A stretch of 64,000 bases of DNA, taken from NCBI GenBank assembly GCA_014155875.1, contig JACEFZ010028318.1, positions 266,001-330,000 of the forward strand, written 5' to 3'. The translations under genes and the position numbers were made by a program. Shown in pieces: positions 45,414 through 57,039 of this stretch. Each line of letters begins with the position of its first letter. Within the stretch, counting starts at the first letter, position 1. This stretch comes from Cepaea nemoralis. Its lineage: Eukaryota > Mollusca > Gastropoda > Stylommatophora > Helicidae. The notes beneath the pieces are model-generated. The model was not told the DNA's origin. It did no database searches and was given only the letters and a program-made list of their open reading frames with translations.

Positions 45414-46260
45414 TCTTTCCTCTTGAGCCTAAGGCGGCGCATAGGGCAGAAGTCCTGTCTCTCCATGCTTGGCGGTTCGCTGCTACCTGTTGTAGATCTT
45501 GGATATTTACTTGGCCATTGAATGAGCCTTCTCTAATGATGGTTCTACGCAGGGTCTCTCTTGGTCTTCCCCGTTTTCTTTTCCCTACTGGTGACCATAT
45601 GAGGGCTTGGTAGGGGAGTCTTGACTTGTCCATTCTGAGTACATGGCCGATGTAGTTCCAACGGCGTCTTCTTATGAAATTGGATACTGTATCTTGCTTA
45701 GTCTCTTGTCTTATTTGCGAATTGGTTCTGAAGTCTGTACAGTGGATGTTTAGAAATCTTCTAAGACATTTGTTCTCAAAATTGTCTAATTTTTTATCTA
45801 AAGCTACCGTTGATTTCCAACTTTCACATCCATACGTTAACACTGGAATCACACAAGAGTTGAAGATTTTAAGTTTTGTGTGTTTGCTGAGTGTCTTTGA
45901 CTTCCAGATGTTTGACAGTTTATTGAAGGCACTAGATGCCAGTGCGATTCTAGATGATATTTCTGGTGTTGAGTCCTCTGTAGATGTCATTTTGCTTCCT
46001 AGGTATGTAAAGCTGTTGACTTTTTTCAAGAACGTAGCTGTTCAATTTGGTGTCATCTGAACTTTTGGTAAGATCAATAGTCTTTGTTTTTGTGGTGTTA
46101 ATTTGGAGACCGATTTGCCCTGAAACATTTGGAGGTGGTTTATTTTCTCTTGGGCATCCGGGTGTGTTGAACTCAAAAGCACTATGTCGTCGGCAAAGTC
46201 CAGGTCTTCTAGAATTTTGTCAACCCAATGTATACCCATATTTGTGTTGTTTTGTGGTTG
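45414..46260 (-). mobile_element. RTE-like LINE fragment inserted antisense
   Basis: 847 bases flanked by an exact 11 bp duplication TACCTGCATAG (45403-45413 and 46261-46271). The minus strand encodes LDFADDIVLLSSTH (RT motif C, FADD), then a frame change, then FTYLGSKMTSTEDSTPEISS, SCVIPVLTYGCESWK, NKCLRRFLNI, RRWNYIGHVLRMDKSRLP and GKRKRGRPRETL, reading down to about 45420. It is a 5'-truncated insertion that starts just before the FADD box. It interrupts the RT of the larger LINE between motif A and the following helix. Confidence 0.85.
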
Positions 46261-46261
46261 T

Positions 46262-47655
46262 ACCTGCATAGGACACTAGAATTTTGTAACATAGGAGAAT
46301 GCTACAGGCAGTGGATACAGATCTTGTATAAAAATCCTGAGAGCAGAGTGTTGGTGAACCATTCACTGACAGCTAGCTTCAGGCTCACGAGATATGTAAG
46401 ACAGGGATGTCCCTTATCCCCACTCCTGTATGTGCTCACCCTAGAACCTTTATTAGAGATGATAAGGCAAGACACTAGTATTAAAGGAACCTTCCTGCAT
46501 GGGATAGGAGAGCAGAAGCTCATCGCCTATGCAGATGACACTGCCTTCTTTTCCAACAGCAACACATCAATAAAGAATATACTCAACACCTTTACCCATT
46601 TTGGAAAAGGCAGTGGAGCCAAAATTAATGTACAGAAATCACAGATAATTGGTCCGGGAAAGTGGAAACAAAAGGCTGATTTCCCTCCAGATCTGAAACA
46701 CATAGACACCATGAAGCTGCGTGGGATCACATTTCCATGTGATCCCACAGAAACACACAGACAGACATGGCACGCACTGACTGAACAGATCACAGACATG
46801 TTACACAGGTATAGGTACAAGACATCCACAATATTTGGTAGAAGCACAATAGTCAACACATACATATTACCCAAAATAATATATTTAGCGACAGTACTGG
46901 ACCCTCCCAAAGAGACCGTCACAAACATAAACATACAAATCAGACGCTTCATCTTCACCAACACAATACACAGCATTCAGCACAAAACTCTCATACAAGA
47001 CAAGGGACAAGGGGTAATGGCACTACAGGACATCCAGACAAAAATACTGTCACTTAGAATCAGTCACATAGATAAAATCATCAGACACCCAGAACAGAAC
47101 AGACTAGCACTATACTACATAGGCCACAACATCAAACATCTCACACCTCTTAACAATGCAACTGCACACTACCAGGGACAACTGCCAACTTTCTATCAGA
47201 CATGCATACAGGCAATAAAAGGACATGAACAGTTAATACAGCAAACAACACACACAATATGCAAACATCAAGTTAGAGAACAAGCACCATCACTAAGACT
47301 TAGGATTAAAAGACGACACATATACTTCATGACTGACTTCACATGCACCTTTTCAAACCTACACAACAAACACATAACTCCAAAAGCTAGAGAAATCACA
47401 TATAGACTGCTATACAATAAGACCCCCACAACACAGGAGAAGCATACATATCCAAACAATGTCAATTATGTAGAAACAACACACAAGAGACAGAGGAACA
47501 CATTTATTATACATGTCCAACAATTACTGCCACACGCGCAACACTCAAACACCTCATACAAACGCACACAGGCAAACAAACCGACATATATAAAGCAATT
47601 TTTCTCAACACTATACCAAAGACAGCTAAGGACATACATACAAAACTACTGGTAG
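46262..47655 (+). pseudogene. LINE reverse transcriptase, main part
   Basis: An ORF of about 465 codons resumes the LINE RT. It shows WIQILYKNPESRVLVNHSL, VRQGCPLSPLLYVLTLEPLL (motif B), LIAYADDTAFF (motif C, YADD with both aspartates), then GSGAKINVQKSQI (motif D) and a long helical thumb/C-terminal region to the stop at 47655. The ORF is undisturbed, so this part decayed little. Codons upstream of 46262 in the same frame belong to the nested fragment and are accidental. Motif order and wording fit L1/Tx1-like RTs. Confidence 0.85.
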
Positions 47656-48140
47656 CACTTTCTTACTACAGACAACTTATATATACCTGCAGAAACTTTG
47701 CCAGATACAAACACCACACATATAACACACACTTAATTTCCTTTATGTACACACACACAATATCACAACTACTTCCAGAGTAAATCATATGTATTCTTCC
47801 TTATTGTATTACAAATTTGGTATACATGAGTGCGAGAAAGAAAGAAGAAACTGTGAGTGAATGGAGAGTGAATGACTAAAAAGATCACATATGGTCAAAA
47901 GACCAATGAAAAATCCCTTATGTAAAGAATAGTGGAAATATAAATGCTTGTTTTATTTGTTTCAAAATGATGGTTTCAACCCTTATAGATAATGGGAAAA
48001 GAAAAAAAGGAGAAAAGAAAATCAACTCCTCCCAATCCATTTATGGAATGTTTGCTTTAAATGCACTTGTTGTGCTATATATACCACCACTACTAAGATT
48101 ATCACTTTAGTAAATAGAATCACATATCTATTATACTATC

Positions 48141-48214
<74 letters not shown>

Positions 48215-50038
48215 GTCTACTATTATTATGATCATTATTATTATTACTATCATTACCTTACCCTTATTATCTTTAGTATCATTAATTTGAAAAGTATTAA
48301 GGATATCATCATTATTAATTTACAACTTCATCTCCCATGTTCCCCCCTTTGCTTAAGGTTTGTTGCTTTTGCTACTACCCCCACTGGTTTGTTTCAAACA
48401 TTTGTCCTGCCTGTACCATCATTAGAGTGGTCATAGGGGACATTGGTGGAGTGAAACCAATTGGTGGGAGGGTAGTGAGGGAAACAAAATGTAAAGACTT
48501 CCCCCTTTTCCTTGTAGTCAGTACTTACCTTATTATCCTTAGTATAATTAATTTTATAATTATTACTGATATCATCATTAGTAATTTACAATTTCATCTC
48601 CCCTGTTCCCCCCTTGCTTATGGTTTGTTGCTTTTGCTACTACCCCCACTGGTTTGTTTCAAACATTCGTCCCGCCTGTACCATCATTAGTGGTCAGGAA
48701 AGGCATTGGTGGAGTGGAACCAATTGGTGAGAGTGTAGCGAGGGAAACAAAAATGTAAAGATTTCCCTTTCTATTTGTCACCCCCTCTGAATCACGTGAG
48801 TGAGTGTTGAATGAATGAATACAAAATCACAAATGGTTACCAAACCAATGATACTGTAAACACTTGTGTTAATACAAATGCTTGGTTAATTTTTATCTAA
48901 AAAAACAAAAGAAAGAGAGAGCAAAGAGGAAAATATGAATGAACCCCTACATTTAGGGAGAAAAAAAACAACAACAACAAGGAGGAAAATATAACCCACT
49001 TCCTTTACTCCAAGTATTACTAAAAACTACAGTTTGCATTTGTATGTACCTGCTATGCAATGTTAACACCATTCCAAAGAAAATCATCCTAGCAAATGGA
49101 ATCACATGTTGTCAAAATGTTATCATTTTCATAACTATTATTACCATTGCTGTTTTTTTTAAAATTGCTGTTATTACCCTCAGTATGTCTCTTCTTTTCA
49201 TTATTATTATTGTCATCATTAGTAATAAAACAAAAACCTTTTCCCCATCCCCCCCCCCCCCTCGCTCATGGTTTGTTGTTGCCTTTGCTGACACCCACAC
49301 TGGTTGGTTCAAATATTATCCTGCCTTTACCATTCATTGCCCAGAGAGGAGTGGTAAAGGCATTGGTGGAGTGGACCAAATTGGTGAGAGAGTGGCAAGG
49401 GAAACACAAATGTAAAGATTCCCCTTTTCCCTTTAACCCCCAGTCACATGTAAATGTGTTCAAGAAATGGAATATGCAAATGGGAAATTTCCTATGTTGT
49501 AATCACAAAATATCACAGATATCCCCAGAGTAAACACAAGTACACTTCTTTATGATTGTAAAATTTAGTACACATGAGTGCGAGTAAGAAACAAGAAAAT
49601 GTGAGTGAATAATGAATGAATGAATACAAAACCACATATGTTTACCAAAAACAATGAGATTGTAAAAATTTGTGCAAATTCAGATGCTTGTTTACTTTTT
49701 ACAACAAAAAAAAAAGGGGGGGGGGGGGGAATGAATGAACCCTTACAAATAAGGAAAAAAAAAAAAATAAGCAAAGAGAAAAAGATAACCAACTCCCTTT
49801 ACTTCTACTATTATTGAACATTACATGTTGCAATTATATGTACCTGCTATGCTATGCTAACACCATTCCTAGGAAAATCATTCTAGCAAATGGAATCAGT
49901 TTTGGAAAGTGGGATCATTACCATAACTATTATTATCATTTCTGTTACTATCAGTACTGTTTATCACCCTTAGTAGGTTAATGTGTGTCATCATTATTAT
50001 TGATGTAGTTGGTTTTATTTGCATTATTATTATTATTC
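47656..50038 (+). repeat. LINE 3' UTR with internal tandem duplications
   Basis: Blocks of several hundred bases recur. ACATGAGTGCGAGAAAGAAA at 47826 and ACATGAGTGCGAGTAAGAAA at 49571 (a more decayed form at about 48790). ATTGTATGTACCTGC / AAATGGAATCACAT at 49030 and 49840 (and 48110). A C-rich GTTTGTTGCTTTTGCTAC.CCC block with GGTGGAGTGGAACCAATTGG at 48360, 48630 and 49280. A (TTA)n run is at 48133-48212. No gene is seen. Confidence 0.65.
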
Positions 50039-51208
50039 ATCTCATCTCATCTCATCATGTTCCTCTTGTACCTTGCGGTGTCGAGGTGAAGTATAAACTT
50101 CGTGAGAGTGCCCGGTTATGGGCTTCGTATATCGACATTCCCATGGATTCTGTTATTCCCTCCGTCCAGCGTTTACGTGGTCGGCCTCTTCCTCTGTTTC
50201 CATCTGGTCTGTACGTCATTGCTTGTTGTGGCATGCTATTGACTGGTAGCCTACTTGCATGGCCAAACCATTTGACTTGCTGCTTTCTAATAAAATCTAG
50301 AGCAGCTTTAACCCCCACTTTAGTCCTGATTTCTTCATTTCTGATCTTATCTCTTCTTGATACGTTGAGTATTCTTCTCAGGAACCTCATTTCTGTTGTT
50401 GTGATTTTTCTTTTCTCTTTTTCTGTCATTGTCCAGGTTTGGCATTGGTAGCACAGAGTTGGTAGGAAGATTGTGTTGTAAAGTGCTTTCTTAGTAGTTA
50501 TTGATACATGTTTGTTCTTTAGTATTGGTGCCATTTGTCCAATGAGTTGATTAGCCTTATTGCACCTATTTTCGATCTCGTCTTCTGATCTGCCATTTGA
50601 TGATATTATACTTCCTAGGTACTTGAAGCTCTTTACTTGTTTCAAGGGATGTTCGTTTAGGTGAATTGTTGCTGTTTGTTCTTCTTTAGTTATAGTCATT
50701 ACCTCTGTTTTGCTTGTGCTAATTTTTCATGTTATGTTCCCTACACATTTCGTTTAGACTATTCATGTGGTCTTGTAATTCAGCTTCTGATTTTGCTATT
50801 AGTGCTTGGTCGTCCGCAAACAGGAGTTCTCTAATGGTTAGATTTGCAGATGGTTCTTCTTCTGTGTTCTCGTCATGCGGTATTCTTGCTGTCTCTGCTT
50901 GGCTGGTTTCTTTACATATGTTGTCCTATATATGTTATGAACAAGAGAGGGGACAGGACACAACCTTGTCGTACTCCAGATCTTATGGTGAAGGGTTCTG
51001 AGTGTCCTCCAGTTGCTCTCACTATGCATTCACTGTTGTCGTATAAACTTCTACATAGGTTTGTTAGATGTGTACTCACTCCATATTGTTTAAGGATTTC
51101 CCACAGCTTGTTTCTATCTACCCTATCAAATGCCTTTTCTTGGTCAACAAAGGCTAAGTAGAGTGTTTCATTGAATTCAATTGATTTTTCTATAAGTTGT
51201 CTAAGAGC
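50036..51208 (-). mobile_element. RTE-like LINE fragment inserted antisense in the 3' UTR
   Basis: Minus strand, 5'-truncated, with frame breaks. It starts near an ATT-rich edge at about 51208. It encodes AFVDQEKAFDRVDRNKLWEI (RT motif A, about 51160-51090), SGVRQGCVLSPLLF (motif B, about 50980-50940), LLFADDQALIAKSEAELQ (motif C, about 50830-50775), then an ORF at 50699-50055 with FKYLGSIISSNGRSEDEIEN, IFLPTLCYQCQTWTMTEKEK, RFLRRILNVSRRDKIRNEEI, KWFGHASRLP and GRGRPRKRW. It ends at a (CTCAT)n tail at 50038-50056. This is the reference for the split copy at 21487-21578 and 32088-32262. The left and right flanks are both (ATT)n, so the target duplication cannot be read. Confidence 0.85.
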
Positions 51209-51209
51209 A

Positions 51210-52012
51210 AAATATTATTATTATTATAGATTACCTTTATTAATATATAACCTCATCTCCCATGTGACCCCCCCCCCCTCCCTTCCCTTGCGCATGGTTT
51301 GTTTGTTTGCCTTTGCTGATACAATCACCCTTTGGTTCCAAAAATTATCCTGCCTTTACCATCATCACCAGAGAGTGGTGATGGAGAAAATTAGAGTGGT
51401 AGGTCCAAATGGGTGAGAGTGTGACAATGGAAACAAAAATGGAAAAGTTTATCCTTCTCCCTATCAACCCCCCTTCACATGTAAATATGCCCAATGAGAA
51501 TAAAATATGCACACGTACGTTTACATACACGCCCACATGCAACGCTCCGTAAACACATCTACACAAATACTAAACACACAGAACGCATGTAACAACACAA
51601 ACATTATAAATGCAACCACTACCTCGATACTGTTTACACCTCCCAATCCCACGATCTTGACACTGTTTGTTTGTTGATGCTGTTGCCGCCATCTCCGATC
51701 GGTTCAGACATTTTATACAGTTTCATCATTACCGAGTGGTGGTGATGAAATTGGAGGTTTTAGAGCCGACAGGAGAGGGAGACGGCAGGGGAAATAATAT
51801 CGGTGCACTATCATCATGCTGTTGTTTCAGTAAGAGGTTACCCTACAACTAATTCAATGTAGAAATGTTAAAATGTATAAAATATTTGTATTTTTTTGCG
51901 CATATGTCACCTACACGCCCACATGCAACGCTCTGTAAAAACACAAACAATACACTTTGCAACGATTTTAACACTCAATAAAAGTTTTATAAAAAAAATA
52001 ATAAAAAATTGA
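51210..52012 (+). repeat. LINE 3' UTR end and A-rich tail
   Basis: Continues the LINE 3' UTR after the insertion. C-rich block at 51268, GAGAGTGGTGATGG at 51371, then a second related block (GAGTGGTGGTGATG at 51740, GACGGCAGGGGAAATAAT at 51781). The end is GCGCATATGTCACCTACAC, CAACGCTCTGTAAA, AACACTCAATAAAAG and an A-rich tail. The same ending occurs at 36610, 37733, 43128 and 57640. Confidence 0.7.
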
Positions 52013-52054
52013 TTCCTTGTGGAACAGAACAGAGAACAGAAACAAACGGCTGCG

Positions 52055-52115
52055 ATGGCATCAAAAGGAAAAACTAGTTCTTTATTTGACGATATATTTA
52101 AAATCCAGAATACTG
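52055..52115 (+). pseudogene. AATF: AATF-like gene, first 20 codons
   Basis: ATG at 52055 opens MASKGKTSSLFDDIFKIQNT plus the first base of the next codon, then the LTR element begins. The continuation at 55465 is in the same frame once one copy of the 5 bp duplication is set aside. Identity rests on the downstream part, which is clearly AATF-like. Confidence 0.6.
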
Positions 52116-52596
52116 TGTCAGAGTCCACCGTTATGCCGCGGCGTCATCATTGCCGCCAGGCAGGTGCAGGCAGTTGTGCCTAGAGAAGTCACAGGCCTGT
52201 TGCTGAGCACAGCTAGCAGGGCCGGACAGGAGTTACCTGTGCGGCACGTTGACCATCAGAACCACGTGGCGGGAAGCCGGGCAAGAAACGCTGATAGCTG
52301 CTGAGCGTCAGACTAGGTTGGACTGGAGACGAGAGCGGTTGATTGTATATCTGGTTGAGTAAATGCTACTTGATTGAGAAGGGAGCCTGTTCGAGTGTAG
52401 CTGACTGTATATCTGGTGTATGTGGATGTAAGTTGTAGATATCGATAGTATATGTAACTGCTTATCGTATGATATGTATTTGTGAGTGTATCCAGCATGT
52501 TACATTCACGCCGAGTGAAATGGGCGAATAAAGTGATTGTTTCTGTGTTCGCTGCGTGTCCCGTTGAGTCATTATGTGACAGTGTATTGTCTCACA
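52116..52596 (+). repeat. left LTR
   Basis: 481 bases, TGTCAGAG...TCTCACA. It carries AATAAA at 52527-52532. It matches the reverse complement of 54981-55459 with about 9 differences (about 98%). Confidence 0.85.
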
Positions 52597-53220
52597 TCTG
52601 TTAGTTGTAACGAGCTGTGTAGTTGTCCTGTAGGACTCTGACAGGTGTGAACGTGGTGGCTTTTGTCCGGTGTTTTTGAATCAGGTGCGAACGTGATTGT
52701 TGATTAGGAAATAGGTGCGCGAGACCTTGAACAGTTTTGTGACATAGGTGTGAACGAGAGTCTGTTATCCGGGTTAAGTAGTAAGTGTAAAAGTATGATA
52801 TGGAGTAGAAAGTTCGTGGAAGCAAGAGAGTTTTGGAAGAATTGAAAGAAGAAAAATTGAGAGTTCGACGAACGACATTACGACCAACATATATACTTTA
52901 CAGCAAACAAACCTAACAAAATTTAGTGACATCACATACACTGCACAAACAGACACATTCTAATATTATTTCTGTCCAAGCAACCAGGTTGTTAGTTGAA
53001 GTATCCTCGACGTAGAAAGTGTGTTTTTCGTGCGACCCAAGAGCAAGTAGCCATTTTCGGAAACAGCGGTCCGGCAACATTTCAAGAACGCCCAATTCGC
53101 TTAAGTATTCATTTTTACTTTTGTGCATGAATACAGGCATTGGCTGTATTTTTCTTTTGATAGACATTGTAGAGTGTACCATATTTACTAACACAATAAT
53201 ACTACTTTGTGATACATTTC
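52597..53220 (+). other. untranslated leader of the LTR element
   Basis: Between the left LTR and gag. No primer-binding site could be assigned with confidence. The minus ORF at 52913-53251 has no recognisable domain. Confidence 0.4.
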
Positions 53221-53221
53221 T

Positions 53222-54979
53222 GACATTTAAACACATCCAATGTGTCAACATTGGAGCAGTTCATTGATTTAGGGTTAAAATTAAATTTAACTGGTGAAGA
53301 ACTAAACAAATGGAGTGAGGCAAAGTATGATGAATATCTCAAAGTACACGAGAAAGCTAGGGAAAGAGAAGATAGGGCGGCTGAAAGAGAATTAGAAAAA
53401 GCAAAGCTCCAAGCCAAATAGGCTGAAACTGAGGCAGAAATAAGAAAAGCGGAAATCGTTGCGCAGAGCAAAAAAGAAGAACTGGAAATCGCTGCTCAAA
53501 GTAAACGGGAAGAACTGGAAATGCAACTAAAGATCAAACAGTTAGAAGCTGAAACAGCATCAACTAAAGAGTCTAAACAATTAGAACTTAAGAAAAAGAG
53601 AATCAATATAAAAAGTACCAGGGGATCAGTCAAAGGGTTTACAACAGGTGACTGCATCGCAGCCTTCACCCAAAATTTTGAAACAATAATGGAGCACTAC
53701 CAGATCCCAGAGTCCGAATGGAATATTATATATATGAGAAGTCTCTTCCGGGGAACCTCTGAAAGTTATAGAGACCATCCCCAAAGACCTTGGGAAAGAT
53801 TACCATTACATAAAAGCTAAGATAATGGCACATTTCCTACTGGATGAGGCGGGTTACAGAGAACAATTTAGCAAACTATCTCCAAAACCTTCACAAACGT
53901 TCTCTGATTACATCTCCTTAGTCCAGGATATTTTCAGTAAGTGGCTGTCATCAGCAAAGATTAACAACAATTTTGAGAAGCTAAAAGACTTAATTTTAAG
54001 AGACAAAGTTATCTCTTCCTTACCACCACCTTTTTCGAAGTTTCTGTTGGAGTGTGAATGTGAAAGTGTGCAACAGATGGAAAAGCGTGGGTCGGCCTAT
54101 TTTACGGCCAATAAGAACTGTTTTGCAAATGTACTATCTGATACAGAGTTTGTAGCAGCTGCTAGCTACGACAAGTCAAAATCTGAATCCTATTATAAAC
54201 AAAAACAATTTAAGCAATCTACATCCAAATACTACCCATGTAGATACTGCAGTTTGAATCATAACGTGAATGAGATGTGTGACAAACATCCTGGTTACCT
54301 CACATACTTGCAGAACTACATAGACAAGCAAGATAAAGAGAGAAGAGGCTATAAACGATTGACCAAATGCTTTCTCTGTAAAGCCTATGGCCACTGGTGC
54401 AATGTCTGTAAAGGTAGGCAGATGAGCAAGAAAGCCAATGCTGCCATGTTTGATAGCTCTTCCTCAGATGAGGAACAAGTGGAAGACCATCCTGTAAATG
54501 TTGCTGAGGCCATAGATGTTTTCAATCTGGAAAAATGTACCACCTGCAACCGTTTCCACAAAGATGGCGTACTAACATGCGGCCATTCAGTCCCAATCGC
54601 AAGTGAAGAAGCCAATCTAGTGATAGACTCAAAGGGTAGATTGAATATTCATAGAGGTTATGTAAATGGCAAAGCGGCCACTGTTTTACGGGATAGCGGG
54701 TGCACTCTAGTTGGTTTAAAGAGCGACTTTATCCTCCCAGAAGATTATACTGGCAGACATATAACATGCAGAACTTTCTCAGGGAACATCGAGAAATACC
54801 CTCTTGCATGGGCATACATTGACACCCCGTTCCTTAAGGGCAAAGTAAAATGTGCAGCATTATCAAACCCATGTTGCGATGTTATTGTGGGAAACTTGCC
54901 CGAGGTTAACGATATGCCACATAATTCTATCACATCTTCTGCCAATTGTATAGTTGCAAATGTTTTGACATCTGTTTAG
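53222..54979 (+). pseudogene. gag and partial protease of a Ty3/gypsy-like element
   Basis: Readable frame from about 53222, with an in-frame TAG at 53419-53421 and a frame change between about 53755 and 53825. Order: a Glu/Lys-rich coiled coil, a capsid-like/SCAN-like helical stretch (YREQFSKLSP, FSKWL, LILRDKVISSLPPPF), then CFLCKAYGHWCNVC, a CCHC zinc knuckle that binds nucleic acid. After an acidic linker comes an aspartic protease start with the DSG active-site triad (VLRDSGCTLVG), and later CDVIVGNLPE. The frame ends with a stop only 1 base before the right LTR, so the remaining pol was cut off by whatever placed the inverted LTR. It cannot be autonomous. Confidence 0.75.
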
Positions 54980-54980
54980 A

Positions 54981-55459
54981 TGTGAGACAATACACTGTCA
55001 CATAATGACTCAACGGGACACGCCGCGAACACAGAAACAATCACTTTATTCGCCCATTTCACTCGGCGCGAATGTAACATGCTGGATACACTCACAAATA
55101 CATATCATACGATAAGCAGTTACATATACTATCGATATCTACAACTTACATCCACATACACCAGATATACAGTCAGCTACACTCGAACAGGCTCCCTTAT
55201 CAACAAGTAGCATTTACTCAACCAGATATACAATCAACCGCTCTCGTCTCAAGTCCAACCTAGTCTGACGCTCAGCAGCTATCGGCGTTTCTTGCCCGGC
55301 TTCCCGCCACGGGGTTCTGATGGTCAACGTGCCGCACAGGTAACTCCTGTCCGGCCCTGCTAGCTGTGCTCAGCAACAGGCCTGTGACTTCTCTAGGCAC
55401 AACTGCCGCACCTGCCTGGCGGCAATGACGACGCCGCGGCATAACGGTGGACTCTGACA
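54981..55459 (-). repeat. right LTR, inverted
   Basis: 479 bases reading TGTGAGAC...TCTGACA on the plus strand, the reverse complement of the left LTR. Differences include an indel near the GGCAGGTGC.GGCAG stretch and scattered substitutions. Confidence 0.85.
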
Positions 55460-55464
55460 TACTG

Positions 55465-56045
55465 CTCCTGAACTAGACGTTGATTCTGAAGATCTGTTAG
55501 ATGGGTTCAAGGCTTCTCTTGTGGAAGGAGTAGATGAAGTTGAAACATTTTCATCCAGCAGTTTACGAAAACAAGCAGCAATTATACCAGATGATCCAAA
55601 ATACAAAGGGAAAAGGATATCAAGAAAAGACCTCTACTTTAATGATGAAGATGAAGATGATGAAGGCCACTTTACAGATTCAAGTCAGGACAAGCAGTCA
55701 GAGGATGAAGGCAGTCTCATTGAAGATGATGATGATTTTGGCGAAGAGGAGAATAGTGAAGATGATGACAAATTAGAAAACAGTGAGGATGATGATGACG
55801 ATATGGACGATGGATTGGAAGTGGATAAAGATGAATCAACTGAGGCAATTAAAGCGACTGATGTGTTACCACCAGCAGACAAGTCTGATGACAGAGCAAA
55901 AGGAAACGCAGTGATGTACCAACTAGGTGTTTGGGACGACTTGATCAAAAGCAGAATTGCCTTGCAAAAGATGGTCACAGCCTGTAACAGGTTACCACAA
56001 CCTGACACATGGGTAGATTTTATCCAACAGGAGAGCTTCAGATAG
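55465..56045 (+). pseudogene. AATF: AATF-like gene, continuation
   Basis: Continues the frame of 52055-52115 with APELDVDSEDLLDGFKASLV. Then come VETFSSSSLRKQAAI, a YKGKRISRKDLYF block, a long Asp/Glu-rich stretch (about 55640-55830), and GNAVMYQLGVWDDLIKSRIA to CNRLPQPDTW. The last block is the hallmark start of the AATF (Che-1/Bfr2) leucine-zipper-like domain. AATF works in the nucleolus in small-subunit rRNA processing and in transcription control; the human protein is 560 residues. Here about 214 codons exist in all. A TAG (56043-56045) ends the frame, and a (TTA)n run follows at 56083. The C-terminal half is absent. It could be a truncated retrocopy or the first exons of a gene whose donor (for example GG/GTAGAT at about 56009) I cannot confirm. 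Confidence 0.75.
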
Positions 56046-56082
56046 GAGGCTTTTATTGATGGTATTAATAATCTTACAATTA

Positions 56083-56157
<75 letters not shown>

Positions 56158-56158
56158 T
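56083..56158. repeat. (TTA)n microsatellite
   Basis: About 24 units, directly after the AATF-like end. Confidence 0.95.
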
Positions 56159-56159
56159 G

Positions 56160-56815
56160 CTACTATTATTATACATTTTCCCATTATTATATTTGAATTT
56201 GCAACATGAAATATATTGTGGATGGGTGTCTGTTGCCGTTGGCAGTAACATATGTATGCGTCTGTGTGTGGGTGCAGGTGTGTGTGCATGAATTTGCAAG
56301 CGCATGTGTACGAGTGTGTGTGCGCGCGCATGCGTGCGTGTAGCAGCCTTTAAACCAAGTCGGTATCTCAAGTATTAAAATGATGTTATATGGTAATGAT
56401 ATGTTTAAAAGAAAAATATGCACCACCATGTATAAACAAATTGAATGAGCCCTTTAAGTACCCAGTAAGCTAAGGTGGCTTTTAGTGGCCAGGTTTTAAG
56501 TCCTTCCCATTGTATATGAAACCCAGACACTATCACAACTTTGGACCAATTATCTCCCTGGGCACAGGCCATGGTCTCTAATTGCTAGTAGTAAATCCCT
56601 GATTCTTGTCCCCAAACAAAAGGTATCATGGACTAGAGCGTCACCCTGTAATTTGTCATCAGGCAACAACACCAACGACCTTCGCCTCGGTAGCAAAGTG
56701 ACCCAGAAATTACAAAGAAGCCACATTTTAAAGGAAATGATAGTTAAAAGTTTAATGTCCAAGCGCGAGGTATTTAATGTACTGTGGTCTCCAGAAAGCA
56801 CGAGCTAGATCAAGA
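56160..56815. other. intergenic, no gene seen
   Basis: GT-rich short repeats at 56260-56340. No gene was recognised. Confidence 0.35.
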
Positions 56816-56819
56816 TAAA

Positions 56820-56820
<1 letters not shown>

Positions 56821-56905
<85 letters not shown>
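56821..56905. repeat. (TG)n(AG)n compound microsatellite
   Basis: About 20 TG units followed by about 21 AG units. Confidence 0.95.
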
Positions 56906-56910
<5 letters not shown>

Positions 56911-57039
56911 GAGAGGAGAGGGAGAGATGGACAGGTGTTTCATACATTCCGCTTGTGTAAGTGGAAGTGAAGCATATGCAAGGAATGTGTATCTACATGC
57001 ACTATGCCATATATGTCATATTATCATAACTGTATATAT

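Larger units (their letters stand above)
45150..52012 (+). mobile_element. large LINE remnant with two nested antisense insertions
   Basis: A decayed but long non-LTR element on the plus strand. An RT start in broken frames lies at about 45180-45413, the RT remainder at 46262-47655, and a long 3' UTR extends to an A-rich tail at about 51990-52012. It is split at 45414-46260 and at about 50040-51210 by antisense RTE-like fragments. The 5' end (ORF1, endonuclease) is missing. The tail runs straight into the leader of the AATF-like gene start at 52055. Confidence 0.7.
52116..55459 (+). mobile_element. LTR retroelement with inverted LTRs inside the AATF-like gene
   Basis: 3344 bases flanked by the exact 5 bp duplication TACTG (52111-52115 and 55460-55464). 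The left LTR (52116-52596) is in direct orientation and the right LTR (54981-55459) is inverted, so both outer ends are the same LTR terminus, TGTCAGAG. The inner part holds a gag and the start of a protease. RT, RNase H and integrase are missing. A normal element has direct LTRs and unlike outer ends. 5 bp duplications and TG...CA LTR ends fit Ty3/gypsy-like integration. Confidence 0.85.
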
